Shown here one piece after another: positions 7,293-15,121 of a DNA stretch of 22,037 nt. Each line of letters starts with the position of its first letter. Position 1 is the first letter of the stretch. The translations under genes and the position numbers were made by a program. The notes under the pieces were generated by a model, which was given only the letters and a program-made list of their open reading frames with translations, was not told the DNA's origin and ran no database searches. The stretch is from an uncultured SAR324 cluster bacterium (GTDB lineage Bacteria > SAR324 > NAC60-12): contig CACGSI010000017.1 of the NCBI GenBank assembly GCA_902575715.1, positions 1 to 22,037 on the forward strand. Reading direction: 5' to 3'.

Positions 7293-7648
7293 ATGAATGA
7301 ACTCTATTATATCAAACCTTACAGAAGTTTATTAAGAACCTTAAGATTAGAGTTCGGAAAAATTAGAAATACGTATCTCTTAAGAATTATTGAGGGAGAA
7401 ATCACTCGGAATAAGGGTAAATCTGAATTTCCCCCAATTGAAGAAGTGTATTATGAGAAAAAAGGAATGTTAAAAAAAGTTTATGAAATGAGTAAGCAAT
7501 TATCTGAAGAAAAATGGAATCTTAAAACTTATGGCCATCTAAATACCCGCTCAGAATTCCTATGTATAATGAATTGGTAAGTTTTTTGAGTTTATCTAAA
7601 TATGAAGAATTAGTGGCCAATTATGACTTAGCATCTAAGTATAAATGA
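7293..7648 (+). pseudogene. Hypothetical gene with an internal frameshift
   Basis: An ATG frame (95 codons to 7580) gives a plausible basic protein, MNELYYIKPYRSLLRTLRLE onward, up to about KWNLKT. Beyond 7529 the annotated frame turns implausible. The -1 frame is then open as WPSKYPLRIPMYNELVSFLS, followed by LSKYEELVANYDLASKYK, to TGA 7646-7648, with typical local amino-acid use. The two pieces read best as one gene of about 118 residues split by a one-base insertion (or two-base deletion) near 7527-7532. The bases at the shift do not form a standard X-XXY-YYZ slippery heptamer, so programmed frameshifting is unlikely. No family is recognised. It follows the MORN remnant by 32 bases and may share its history. 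Confidence 0.5.
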
Positions 7649-8044
7649 TACTAACCACTATATTTAAATTGGAGTGTGTACTAGAGTCCCCCGGGAGGCT
7701 TACTCTGGAGAATCCGGCTAATTCATCTATATCAGGCTAAGATTCTTAAGTATATAACGGAAACCCTTTTAGCAGTTTTACATAATACTATGAACCACTT
7801 TTTTTTAAGGGAGATGGGGGAGGCATGAGGTATTAACTAAATATATTTTTACAATATATATAAGATTTAATTTGACATATTGGTGGGGGGAGGGTAAAAA
7901 ATCCATTTTTATAGACTCATAGTTTCAATCTATTAGCAGTTATATGAGTTTTTGGCTAAAGGTCCATTTCCAGGATTGTGACCTCAAACTTTTAAAAATT
8001 AAGAGATTGTAAAGTAAAAAATTATTAAAAATTAAAGAACGCAT
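7649..8044. other. Gene-free leader-like stretch with GC and G-rich blocks
   Basis: This stretch of about 396 bases stands out from its AT-rich surroundings. A GC block at 7683-7717 holds two overlapping hairpins, AGAGT/ACTCT (7683-7706) and CTGGA-GAA-TCCGG (7705-7717). Purine tracts rich in G lie at 7809-7830 and 7882-7894. A promoter-like pair spans 7872-7900. A further hairpin, AGGTC/GACCT, lies at 7960-7984. All precede the dehydrogenase gene. No ORF was found here, and no known riboswitch was recognised. Confidence 0.5.
7872..7900 (+). promoter_or_regulatory. Sigma70-like promoter candidate with G-rich spacer
   Basis: A perfect -35 box TTGACA (7872-7877) is followed after exactly 17 bases by TAAAAA (7895-7900), which matches 4 of 6 -10 positions. 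The spacer contains GGTGGGGGGAGGG, very unusual in this AT-rich genome. Transcription would start near 7907 and give a leader of about 140 bases before the iron alcohol dehydrogenase at 8045. The weak -10 leaves this uncertain. Confidence 0.4.
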
Positions 8045-9346
8045 ATGTATGATTTCGCAGATCAGAAAGAAGGAAAGGAAACGGTTTTTACTATCAAAAC
8101 ACAAGACCTCAAATTTGGAGTTGGTTCATTGAGAGAATTATGGTCTGACGCCATATCATTGAAGATGAAACGGATTGCTCTTTTCCTCGATTCCAATATC
8201 GAAGCCAGTAAGCCCATAAGTCTTATTCTGGAATCATTTCGATCATTCGGATTGGAAGTCGATATCTATGATGCTGTTGTTTGTGAACCCAATTCTTCAA
8301 GTTGTATGGATGCAGCAGATTTTGTGAAGAAGGGGGAATATGATGGTATTGTTTCCATTGGAGGAGGTTCGGTGATGGATACTGCAAAAGCAGCGAACCT
8401 TCTCAGTTGTCATGGAGGAGAAATACTAGACTATGTCAATGCTCCTATTGGTCTTGCCAAAAAAGTCCCGGGTCCCTTATTGCCACACATTGCATGCCCT
8501 ACCACATCAGGAACTGGAGCTGAAACCACAGGGATCGTAGTACTAGATATTGAGGAGGTGGGCCTTAAATCCGGAATATCATCTCCTCATCTAAAACCGG
8601 ATCACGCCATAGTGGATCCAGAAACTACTTTAACTCTTCCATCAGGAGTAATTGCTTCAACGGGATTTGATGTCCTCACACATGCTGTGGAATCATATGT
8701 TGCGAGACCCTACACAAGTAGTGATCGTCCATTGAACCCTTCTCTTAGAATCGGTTATCAAGGTGCTACGCCTTATAACGATATTGGAGCTCTTGCGGCT
8801 ATCCGTATTGGTGGTAAATATCTTTTGCGTGCGGTTCAGGACGAGCAGGATAAGGAAGCTCGGTATCAGTTGATGTTTGCAGCTACCCTCGCTGGGCTTG
8901 CTTTCAATTCAGCTGGTGTTCATATCCCTCATGCCATGAGCTATTCTGTTGCAACCTTAAAACATGAATATACCGCATCAGGTTATGAAAACCTTCCGCC
9001 AATGGCTCCTCACGGAATAGCTGTTGTCCTGAATGCACCTGCAGCTTTCCGTTTCACAGGACCAACCAATCCAGAACGTCATCTCGAAGTTGCACAAGCA
9101 ATGGGAAATAATATCAGAGACACAAAATTAAAAGATGCAGGCAGGACACTTGCTGAATGTTTCATTGAGTTGATGAAGCAAACAGGCCTCCCCAATGGAC
9201 TTAGAGCACTTGGTTACAGTGAAAAAGATATACCTGATCTTGCTGAGGGTGGCTTTGCACAACAACGCCCCCTGAGTATGTCACCATGTTCTGTCACTAA
9301 GGAAGATTTAAAGGATCTCTACGAGGACGCACTTCAATATTGGTAA
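8045..9346 (+). CDS. Iron-type alcohol dehydrogenase, hydroxyacid-oxoacid transhydrogenase-like
   Basis: This 433-aa group III (iron-containing) alcohol dehydrogenase resembles the ADHFE1/HOT subgroup, which transfers hydride between 4-hydroxybutyrate and 2-oxoglutarate. Seen in the sequence: the dinucleotide motif GGGS at 106-109 (VSIGGGSVMDTAKA); PTTSGTGAE at 152-160; and the four usual metal ligands Asp209 and His213 (GFDVLTHAVES), His296 (VHIPHAMSY) and His323 (MAPHG). The HOT-like segment SDRPLNPSLRIGYQGATPYN lies at about 226-245. Length and motifs are complete. The closest alternative is a butanol or other short-chain alcohol dehydrogenase. A 60-base sample (8521-8580) is 45% G+C against 33% in a sample of the adenine deaminase gene (12841-12900), suggesting a different origin or stronger codon selection. 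It stands alone as a single-gene unit. Confidence 0.87.
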   Translation: MYDFADQKEGKETVFTIKTQDLKFGVGSLRELWSDAISLKMKRIALFLDSNIEASKPISLILESFRSFGLEVDIYDAVVCEPNSSSCMDAADFVKKGEYDGIVSIGGGSVMDTAKAANLLSCHGGEILDYVNAPIGLAKKVPGPLLPHIACPTTSGTGAETTGIVVLDIEEVGLKSGISSPHLKPDHAIVDPETTLTLPSGVIASTGFDVLTHAVESYVARPYTSSDRPLNPSLRIGYQGATPYNDIGALAAIRIGGKYLLRAVQDEQDKEARYQLMFAATLAGLAFNSAGVHIPHAMSYSVATLKHEYTASGYENLPPMAPHGIAVVLNAPAAFRFTGPTNPERHLEVAQAMGNNIRDTKLKDAGRTLAECFIELMKQTGLPNGLRALGYSEKDIPDLAEGGFAQQRPLSMSPCSVTKEDLKDLYEDALQYW

Positions 9347-9828
9347 TGGTTAAGAAAATCTAATTCTTCTAAAGATTACTAAATTATATTCAAATTAGTA
9401 TTTTATAGTTCAGATTGAAAATTCATATTAATTATACATAAATCAAAATAACGAATTCCATTTTATAACGCTGTCTTCCTCACATGTGCACATGGCAGTG
9501 ACCTGAGAGATGTCTTTAAAACAAGGACTGTAAAACATCAATTTTAAATACGTGCAAGTAACATTTGTAATTGTTTAGATTTTTATTTAGTTAATTCAGC
9601 TCTTTTTTTTTAAAAAACTGATTAATTATCTCAAAGATGTAAAAAGTTCTGAGTTTAAAAGTTTTATGCTATTACAGAGCTATATTCGCCCCTTTGCGGG
9701 AAGGGAATCTTGAGACTTGAGGCAGCTATATCTAAGAGATTGTATGGATAAATTGCTTCTGAATGCAGACAAAAATGCAGACAAATGGATTTTTCAAAAA
9801 CTGGAAATCTGCAAACCCATGGTATTAC
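9347..9828. other. Intergenic stretch between dehydrogenase and tRNA-Phe
   Basis: No supported gene was found. A compact hairpin CCCTT-TGCGGG-AAGGG lies at about 9691-9706 without an adjoining U tract. A short tandem-like direct repeat ATGCAGACAAA occurs twice in about 9764-9785. A minus-strand ORF (9664-9861) runs into the tRNA gene and has no protein-like features, so it is rejected. No clear terminator for the dehydrogenase was seen. Confidence 0.5.
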
Positions 9829-9904
<76 letters not shown>

Positions 9905-10428
9905 AATGATAAAAATTCGAACGAATTACGAATTTTCTAATTTAGGAAAAACCTATTTGTCTATATTTTTTTCTGTATTCAGATGCAAAACTTCTTAGAT
10001 ATGCAGTAAGACCACAAACATGGTAAGTAATTTATTAAAATTTGTCCATATAATTTTATAAAAACATTGTTATATTTTTATTCAATTTGTAACTCCATCT
10101 TAATAAAAAATTATTTTTGTAAAATGCGAATTTGAATGTAAAAAAAGTAATAGTTGAAATAGCGTGACAGAAAACCCTTATATAATTATTTAGAGTTAAA
10201 AAATCGACTCAAATACCACTCGGAACAGATATCCTTCAAGTCAAATGCCTAATTTTTCAAAAATTACCTCTATATTATTAGATTAATCAATATATAAAGT
10301 CTCACCAAATCGAGAGTGTTTTGAATTTTATTTTTTTATATTTAGGAATTTGAACATATCTTAAGGGAAGAAGTCTTTAGATTTAATAAACTACTTACAG
10401 ACTTATTTAAGTTTGTCTTATAGATATT
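9905..10428. other. Intergenic stretch between tRNA-Phe and tRNA-Leu
   Basis: About 520 AT-rich bases with no plausible ORF, repeat or structured RNA. As upstream DNA of minus-strand tRNA-Phe it should hold that gene's promoter close to 9905-9960, but no box is clear enough to name. Confidence 0.5.
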
Positions 10429-10515
10429 TGGTGCCGTAGGGGAGACTCGAACTCCCACACATTTTCATGCACATGAACCTGAATCATGCGTGTCTACCAA
10501 TTCCACCACTACGGC
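10429..10515 (-). tRNA. tRNA-Leu(CAG)
   Basis: This is an 87-base class II tRNA with an encoded CCA end. The acceptor stem GCCGTAG pairs with CTACGGC. The anticodon stem CATGA/TCATG encloses loop TTCAGGT, giving anticodon CAG (Leu). A long variable arm and T arm (GAGTTCGAGTCTC) follow. All standard identity features for Leu, including the discriminator A, are present. A degenerate relative lies about 0.4 kb away on the same strand (10921-11006). Confidence 0.97.
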
Positions 10516-10920
10516 ATTACTATAAAATACTAATATTACATAACAAACTCCCATATATTAGTATTCCTAATGAGTAATGGAGCTGATAATGACCTTACCT
10601 TGTTTTATAATCTTGCGCAAAGGTGTTTATTAAAAATCTCACATTAAGTTACCCATTTAGTCACGCTTTGTTAAAAATCCACCAAATTATTCTATACTGA
10701 CACCTCTAAAAAATCCAAGAAAAATCTAGTATATAAATTCAAACGAGTTGCATTACATGGAAGCGCAGGTTTTTGTTTATATTTGGCTTAACTGAGTGTA
10801 ATTAGAATTAGAAATAGTAATGCATTTTGAAACACTTTTGATTCGGAAAAAATATCAATCAGTTGGTGAGAGTTTTAATTTAAAGATTTAGGGTATAATT
10901 ATACTTGCTTATAATTAGGG
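10516..10920. other. Intergenic stretch between tRNA-Leu and its decayed relative
   Basis: About 405 bases without a supported ORF. It contains the inverted-repeat-bounded 85-bp element annotated at 10621-10705. The rest is AT-rich spacer in which nothing else was seen. Confidence 0.5.
10621..10705. repeat. 85-bp inverted-repeat-bounded element, possible IS end or MITE relic
   Basis: The stretch begins AGGTGT (10621-10626) and ends with its exact reverse complement ACACCT (10700-10705). Inside are two related direct repeats, TTAAAAATCTCAC and TTAAAAATCCACC, near 10630 and 10671. Short terminal inverted repeats plus internally repeated subterminal boxes recall transposase-binding ends of insertion sequences such as the IS21 or IS481 type. 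No transposase gene or target-site duplication is visible. It could be a miniature element, a remnant of a deleted IS, or coincidence. Confidence 0.35.
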
Positions 10921-11006
10921 ATTGAATAGTGGAGACTAGAAATCATTCAAGATTGTTTACACATGAACCTGAATCATTTGCGTTTTCCAAATTTCTCCAC
11001 TAAGCC
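10921..11006 (-). pseudogene. Degenerate tRNA-Leu(CAG) copy
   Basis: This aligns along its length with the intact tRNA-Leu: GGCTTAGTGGAGAAATTTGG against GCCGTAGTGGTGGAATTGG. It shares an identical 18-base anticodon-arm core (10960-10977 versus 10470-10487), keeps loop TTCAGGT, and retains AGTCTCCAC from the T arm/acceptor side. The acceptor stem no longer pairs, the T-loop TTCGA has become TTCTA with a destroyed stem, and CCA is missing. It is therefore a non-functional duplicate. No similarity to the intact gene's flanks was seen, so the duplication is old or covered little more than the tRNA. Confidence 0.8.
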
Positions 11007-11143
11007 ATGTATTTATACCAAATCCTATATCTTTCTTTTAAAAATTAAAAATGAATTAAAAGGCTTTAAATTAGGAAATCTGAGGATTGAAAAATTTTTA
11101 ATTTTCTGATATACCTTGAGATATTGTTAACTAACAGGTTTGC

Positions 11144-11314
11144 ATGGTAATGAAAAACTTAATTGTAATTTTAACAATATTACTAACTAGTTGCTCTAAA
11201 ACCTCATTTTTTGAAAAAGATTTAAATAATGAAAATAATTGTTTTTTTGATCCAGGTATTCTTTCTAGTGTATGTGAGAAAAATAAAAATTACTTTCTCA
11301 AATGGAAAAAATAA
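11144..11314 (+). CDS. Small lipoprotein, about 54-56 aa
   Basis: The frame reads from ATG 11144 (MVMKNL...) or ATG 11150 to TAA 11312-11314. A short N-region and hydrophobic helix MKNLIVILTILLTSC end in a lipobox (Leu-Thr-Ser-Cys). Cleavage should leave lipidated Cys followed by Ser-Lys-Thr and a 40-residue polar mature peptide with two further cysteines (FFDPGILSSVC region) that could form a disulfide. An AGG (11136-11138) stands 5 bases before ATG 11144. No family is recognised. It stands alone on the plus strand between the tRNA relic and the small membrane protein gene. Confidence 0.55.
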   Translation: MVMKNLIVILTILLTSCSKTSFFEKDLNNENNCFFDPGILSSVCEKNKNYFLKWKK

Positions 11315-11489
11315 AAGGATAATCAGTAAAAATATTTTAATTAAATTTTGTATAGTTTTGTACAATTTTTCTTTAATATCTTAATCAATTGTCTATAAAC
11401 TAATCATATTAAATTTCTATCTTGCTAACGAAATTCAAACCTTTAAATCTAATTAAAGATTAAGTAACCAATATTTATAAAAATTATTA

Positions 11490-11678
11490 ATGGGAAATCT
11501 TGAAAAATTAAAGAAATTAGTAAACCTTTTTAAAAGTCAAAGGTCATTTCAGTACGGAGCTGTTTTCATATATTTGATTATCTGGCTTTTTTCATCTGGT
11601 AGCCTTACCACAACAATCTTGGTTGGTTTTGGTATTGGGTTGGGATGGTTAATCGGACAAAGTGAAGAAAAAGAATAA
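11490..11678 (+). CDS. Small membrane protein, 62 aa
   Basis: After a basic amphipathic N-terminus (MGNLEKLKKLVNLFKSQRS), two closely spaced hydrophobic segments form a hairpin: about 23-35 (GAVFIYLIIWLFS) and 41-56 (TTILVGFGIGLGWLIG). A charged tail EEKE ends the protein. The second segment is glycine-rich like oligomerising helices. The stop lies 6 bases before the SDR start and the two are surely one transcript. The function is unknown. The overlapping minus-strand ORF 11549-11875 is a shadow of this gene and the SDR. Confidence 0.6.
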   Translation: MGNLEKLKKLVNLFKSQRSFQYGAVFIYLIIWLFSSGSLTTTILVGFGIGLGWLIGQSEEKE

Positions 11679-11684
11679 AAAGGA

Positions 11685-12422
11685 ATGAAGGGTTCAATTT
11701 TAATTACTGGCGCAAGTTCGGGAATAGGCGCAGCATTGGCTTTTGAATTTGCAAAGCGTGGATACTCACTGGGATTATGTTCAAGAAGATTAAATTTACT
11801 TGAAAAAATTAAAGATTCGCTGGCTAAAAAAACCAAAGTTGCAATTTCTAAAATAGATTTTACAAAAACAGACAATATACATTTTGAATTATTTGCCCTG
11901 GCAAAAGAAATAGGAAATGTGAAAATTATTATAGCAAACGCCGGTATTCATGAAAAAACCAATCCTGGTGAAGGTTCTTTTTTTTTAGATAGAAAAGTAA
12001 TTGAAACCAATTTACTGGGGGCTATTGCAACAATCGATGTGGGAGTAGAAATTTTAAAAAAAAATGGTGGTGGTCAGATTGTTGGTATATCTTCAGTTGC
12101 AGGGTTTAGAAGTCTGTCATCTAATCCGACTTACTCTGCTACAAAAGCTGCTCTTTCGAATTATATGGAAGGAATTAGAAATAATTTGGCAAAAAAAAAT
12201 ATCTACGTTACAGTTTTGAATCCTGGATTTATAGATACCCCTATGACAAGTCATCGCAAATTTCGACCTTTTCTTATTTCTTCTGAAAAAGGGGCCAAAA
12301 TTATGGCAGATATGATAGAAAAAAAAGTTTGGTCTTCAACTGTACCTAAATGGCCGTGGGAATTAATTTCTAAAGTAATGAAATTTATACCCGAAAAAAT
12401 CTGGGCTAAATTAAGAATTTAA
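11685..12422 (+). CDS. Short-chain dehydrogenase/reductase (SDR)
   Basis: This 245-aa classical-type SDR is preceded by an AAAAAGGA ribosome-binding site. The nucleotide-binding motif TGASSGIG is at 8-15. SRR at 33-35 after strand 2 suggests NADP(H) preference. NAG lies at 85-87, the catalytic Ser at 136/137 (ISSVAG), and Tyr150 and Lys154 in YSATK; PGFIDTPM follows. The C-terminal segment (WPWELISKVMKFIPEKIWAK) is amphipathic and may touch the membrane, as in DltE/YqjQ-like SDRs. The substrate cannot be predicted. It follows the small membrane protein by 6 bases and precedes adenine deaminase by 43 bases on the same strand, which permits a three-gene operon. Confidence 0.87.
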   Translation: MKGSILITGASSGIGAALAFEFAKRGYSLGLCSRRLNLLEKIKDSLAKKTKVAISKIDFTKTDNIHFELFALAKEIGNVKIIIANAGIHEKTNPGEGSFFLDRKVIETNLLGAIATIDVGVEILKKNGGGQIVGISSVAGFRSLSSNPTYSATKAALSNYMEGIRNNLAKKNIYVTVLNPGFIDTPMTSHRKFRPFLISSEKGAKIMADMIEKKVWSSTVPKWPWELISKVMKFIPEKIWAKLRI

Positions 12423-12465
12423 AAATTATCAGTTCAGAAATTAAACTCTAGCAAAAAAAATTTTA

Positions 12466-13470
12466 ATGATTGAAGAACTAATTAATAAACTTCCAAAAGC
12501 TGAATTACATATCCATATAGAAGGGTCCCTAGAGCCAGAACTAATGTTTAAATTAGCAAAAAGAAATAACGTTAATTTAAGTTTTAATTCTGTAGAAGAA
12601 GTGCGTTCAGCATATAATTTTAAAGATTTACAGTCTTTTCTTGATATTTATTACGCTGGAGCTGAAGTATTAATTAAGACTCAGGATTTTTTTGATCTTA
12701 CTTGGTCATATTTGGAAAGAGTTCAGAAAGATAATGTAAGGCACGTAGAAATTTTTTTTGACCCCCAAACACATACTGATAGGGGTATCCCTTTTAAAAA
12801 TGTAGTAACTGGTATTCGAAGAGCTTTAGAAGAAGCTAAAAAAAGATTCGGGATAACTTCGTATCTTATACTTTGCTTTCTAAGGCATTTAAGTGAAGAG
12901 TCAGCCTTTAAAACTTTAAATGATGCTCTACTTTACCGTAATTGGATTGAAGGAGTTGGTCTTGACTCTTCAGAATTAGGGTTTCCACCTAAAAAATTTG
13001 AACGTGTTTTTGAAACAGCCACAAAAGAAGGATTTAGAAAGGTAGCCCATGCTGGAGAAGAAGGTCCTGTTAATTATATTTGGCAGGCATTAGATATACT
13101 CGGAGTTTCAAGGATTGATCATGGTATTCGATGTACTGATGACATTAATTTAGTTAAGCTCCTTGCCAAAGAAAAAATCCCTCTCACAATATGTCCAATT
13201 TCAAACGTTAAATTAAAGGTATTTGAAAAAATAGAGGATCATAATCTAAAAGAACTATTAAATTTAGGAGTTTGTGTAACTATTAATTCTGATGACCCCG
13301 CATATTTTGGTGGATATTTAAATGAAGTCTATTTAAAAGTACAAAAAGGCTTAAATTTGAGTAAAAAAGATCTTATTGAGATAGCCAAAAATGGATTCCG
13401 AGCTAGTTTTTTACCCAATTCCACAATCAAAAAACATTTAAAAAGTTTTGAAATTTTTAACAAATATTGA
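12466..13470 (+). CDS. Adenine deaminase, adenosine-deaminase superfamily
   Basis: This 334-aa zinc amidohydrolase should convert adenine to hypoxanthine and ammonia in purine salvage. Zinc ligands are present: His15 and His17 (ELHIHIEGSL), His195 (KVAHAGEEGP, with catalytic Glu198) and Asp276 (NSDDPAYF). The auxiliary His219 lies in RIDHGIR. Two signatures separate adenine deaminases from true adenosine deaminases: FDPQTHTDRG at about 99-107 and DSSELGFPP at 167-175, where adenosine deaminases have a Gly-Asp-Glu type loop. An N6-substituted adenine (cytokinin-like) deaminase remains possible. There is no signal peptide, so it is cytoplasmic. It converges on the exporter gene with only 2 bases between stops and no visible terminator, so the two transcripts must overlap. 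Confidence 0.85.
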   Translation: MIEELINKLPKAELHIHIEGSLEPELMFKLAKRNNVNLSFNSVEEVRSAYNFKDLQSFLDIYYAGAEVLIKTQDFFDLTWSYLERVQKDNVRHVEIFFDPQTHTDRGIPFKNVVTGIRRALEEAKKRFGITSYLILCFLRHLSEESAFKTLNDALLYRNWIEGVGLDSSELGFPPKKFERVFETATKEGFRKVAHAGEEGPVNYIWQALDILGVSRIDHGIRCTDDINLVKLLAKEKIPLTICPISNVKLKVFEKIEDHNLKELLNLGVCVTINSDDPAYFGGYLNEVYLKVQKGLNLSKKDLIEIAKNGFRASFLPNSTIKKHLKSFEIFNKY

Positions 13471-13472
13471 AT

Positions 13473-14366
13473 TTAATTTTTAATTTTAAGTATAATTAAG
13501 TTTCCACATATAATTAGAACAATTCCAATAATTGCAAAAAAACTCCATTTATAATCTTCTGCAACAGTTGAAATAGCCAAGGCGACTATAGGAAAAAGCA
13601 ATGTTGCGTATGCAGCTCTTTCAACACCGACTCTTCCAAGAAGAGTGAGGTAAGTCCAAAAAGCAACAATGGATGCAAATATGGAGAGAAACAATAATGA
13701 ACTTATATAAGATATTGTTAATTCAAATGATAATTCTTTTTCTGTAACTACGCATAAAAAAAGCATTAAAAATGCCCCATATGCCATGCCAAAGGTGTTG
13801 GATTGTAAAACAGAAATTCCTTTACGTTGATTCCTAGCTGAAGCTATATTTCCAAGTGAGGCTAGAAAAGTAGCCCCTAATGCTAAAAAAAAAGCTTTTA
13901 TATTTTCATCTTCTATTTCAAAGTTAGTTATTTCAGGCCAAAAAACAAAAAAAATTCCTATAAAACCTAGCAAAGCTCCTAAAAAAACCCTGTATTCAAT
14001 TTTATTTTGAAGAAAAACTATTCCATTTAACATATTCATAATAACTACAGTACTAAATATTACTGCAGCTAAGCCACTTGTAAGAGTCAGTTCCGATAGA
14101 TAAAAAAGCCAATAATTTAGGGCAAATAAAAATCCTCCTTGTAAAAACATAAAAAAATGATCTTTAGGACTATAAAATTTTAATCGACCAGAAAAAAAAC
14201 AAAAAACCAATGAAATAATAGATGCTAATAAAAATCTATAAGCTACTGAAGCCATAGGATCAACAGATCCTAGCTGAAATTTTATTACCAACCAACTAGA
14301 ACCCCAAACCAGAATAGTTACTAAATACAGTATAAGATTTTGACTGGAATTTTTTATTTCAGTCAA
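13473..14366 (-). CDS. EamA/DMT-family metabolite exporter
   Basis: This 297-aa polytopic membrane protein has about ten hydrophobic segments in two homologous EamA halves. The first half starts [19 protein letters not shown], with the family's Trp-Gly-Ser-Ser-Trp signature. The second ends [20 protein letters not shown] and [13 protein letters not shown], typical of the closing repeat. Family members export amino acids, drugs or other small metabolites; the substrate is unknown. The ATG overlaps the TGA/TAG end of the upstream SDR by 4 bases, so translation is coupled and the two are one operon. The stop lies 2 bases from the convergent adenine deaminase stop. Confidence 0.87.
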   Translation of the reverse strand: MTEIKNSSQNLILYLVTILVWGSSWLVIKFQLGSVDPMASVAYRFLLASIISLVFCFFSGRLKFYSPKDHFFMFLQGGFLFALNYWLFYLSELTLTSGLAAVIFSTVVIMNMLNGIVFLQNKIEYRVFLGALLGFIGIFFVFWPEITNFEIEDENIKAFFLALGATFLASLGNIASARNQRKGISVLQSNTFGMAYGAFLMLFLCVVTEKELSFELTISYISSLLFLSIFASIVAFWTYLTLLGRVGVERAAYATLLFPIVALAISTVAEDYKWSFFAIIGIVLIICGNLIILKIKN

Positions 14367-15121
14367 ATTCTAGCTCCACCATCAATTTCTAGCATTCGAC
14401 CAGTAAAATATTCATTCTTTAGAATAAAAATAGCTGCATCAGAAATTTCACTAGGCTCTCCAAAACGACGAAGTGGAATACTTTTTGTAAATTTCTCTTT
14501 GATTTCTTCCCTCAAGGAGACAACCATTTCAGTAGCTGTAAAACCTGGAGCAATTCCAGCAACTCGAATTCCATATTGAGCAAGCTCTTGCGACCAAAGA
14601 ACTGTCATTGATGAAACCCCTGCCTTAGCCGCTGAGTAATTAGTTTGACCAAAATTACCTGTCCTAGCTACACTTGCTATATTAATTATTACACCTGGTT
14701 TTTTTAGTTCTACAAACTTTCCTGCTGCTTCTCTTCCACAAAGAAAAACTCCTGTAAGATTAGTATCGATTACAGCTTGCCATTTAGATAGCGAGAATTT
14801 AATTATCTCATTATCCTTAACCTTGATCAGAAGTCCATCTCTTAAAATCCCTGCATTATTTATTGAAGCATCTAAAGTTCCAAAATCATTTACAACTTTT
14901 GAATAAACAGATTCTACATCATCTTCTTTAGTCACGTTTAATTCGTAACCCCTTGCTTCAACTCCTTTCTTTTCACATTCCAATCGAGTTTTTTCAAGGA
15001 TTTCCATATTTATATCAGTTAAAGCTACTTTCATTCCATTTTCAGCACAACTTATAGCAAATTGTCTTCCTAGACCTTGTGCAGCTCCAGTTACTAAAAT
15101 TACTTTATTTTTCAATTCCAT
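14363..15121 (-). CDS. SDR, 3-oxoacyl-ACP reductase (FabG)-like
   Basis: This 252-aa classical SDR has TGAAQGLG at 11-18, an acidic residue after strand 2 (LTDIN, about 34-38, favouring NAD(H)), NNAG at 88-91, Ser150 (IASVARTG), Tyr162 and Lys166 (YSAAK), PGFTATEM at about 192-199, and the C-terminal DGGARI typical of FabG-like enzymes. Despite the FabG resemblance, the NAD-type Asp and the pairing with an exporter rather than fatty-acid genes point to a secondary alcohol or hydroxyacyl substrate. It begins the two-gene minus-strand operon; the long AT-rich region before it should hold the promoter. The ribosome-binding site is poor. Confidence 0.85.
   Translation of the reverse strand: MELKNKVILVTGAAQGLGRQFAISCAENGMKVALTDINMEILEKTRLECEKKGVEARGYELNVTKEDDVESVYSKVVNDFGTLDASINNAGILRDGLLIKVKDNEIIKFSLSKWQAVIDTNLTGVFLCGREAAGKFVELKKPGVIINIASVARTGNFGQTNYSAAKAGVSSMTVLWSQELAQYGIRVAGIAPGFTATEMVVSLREEIKEKFTKSIPLRRFGEPSEISDAAIFILKNEYFTGRMLEIDGGARI

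Noticed and set aside
7500..7560. Programmed -1 frameshifting in the unknown gene.
   Set aside because: No X-XXY-YYZ heptamer and no downstream pseudoknot is visible at the shift.
9347..9400. AAGAA/TTCTT hairpin after the dehydrogenase as a terminator.
   Set aside because: The stem has five weak pairs and no U tract follows.
9490..9520. CTGAGAGATG resembling the TPP-riboswitch core.
   Set aside because: The other TPP elements (ACCTGA helix and the P1 stem) are absent, and no thiamine gene follows on that strand.
9630..9694. Possible tRNA relic on the minus strand (GGGGCGAATATAGCTC then TAATAGCA, resembling a tRNA 5' half).
   Set aside because: Only a box-A-like stretch matches. Acceptor pairing, T arm and a 3' end cannot be found, so chance is likely.
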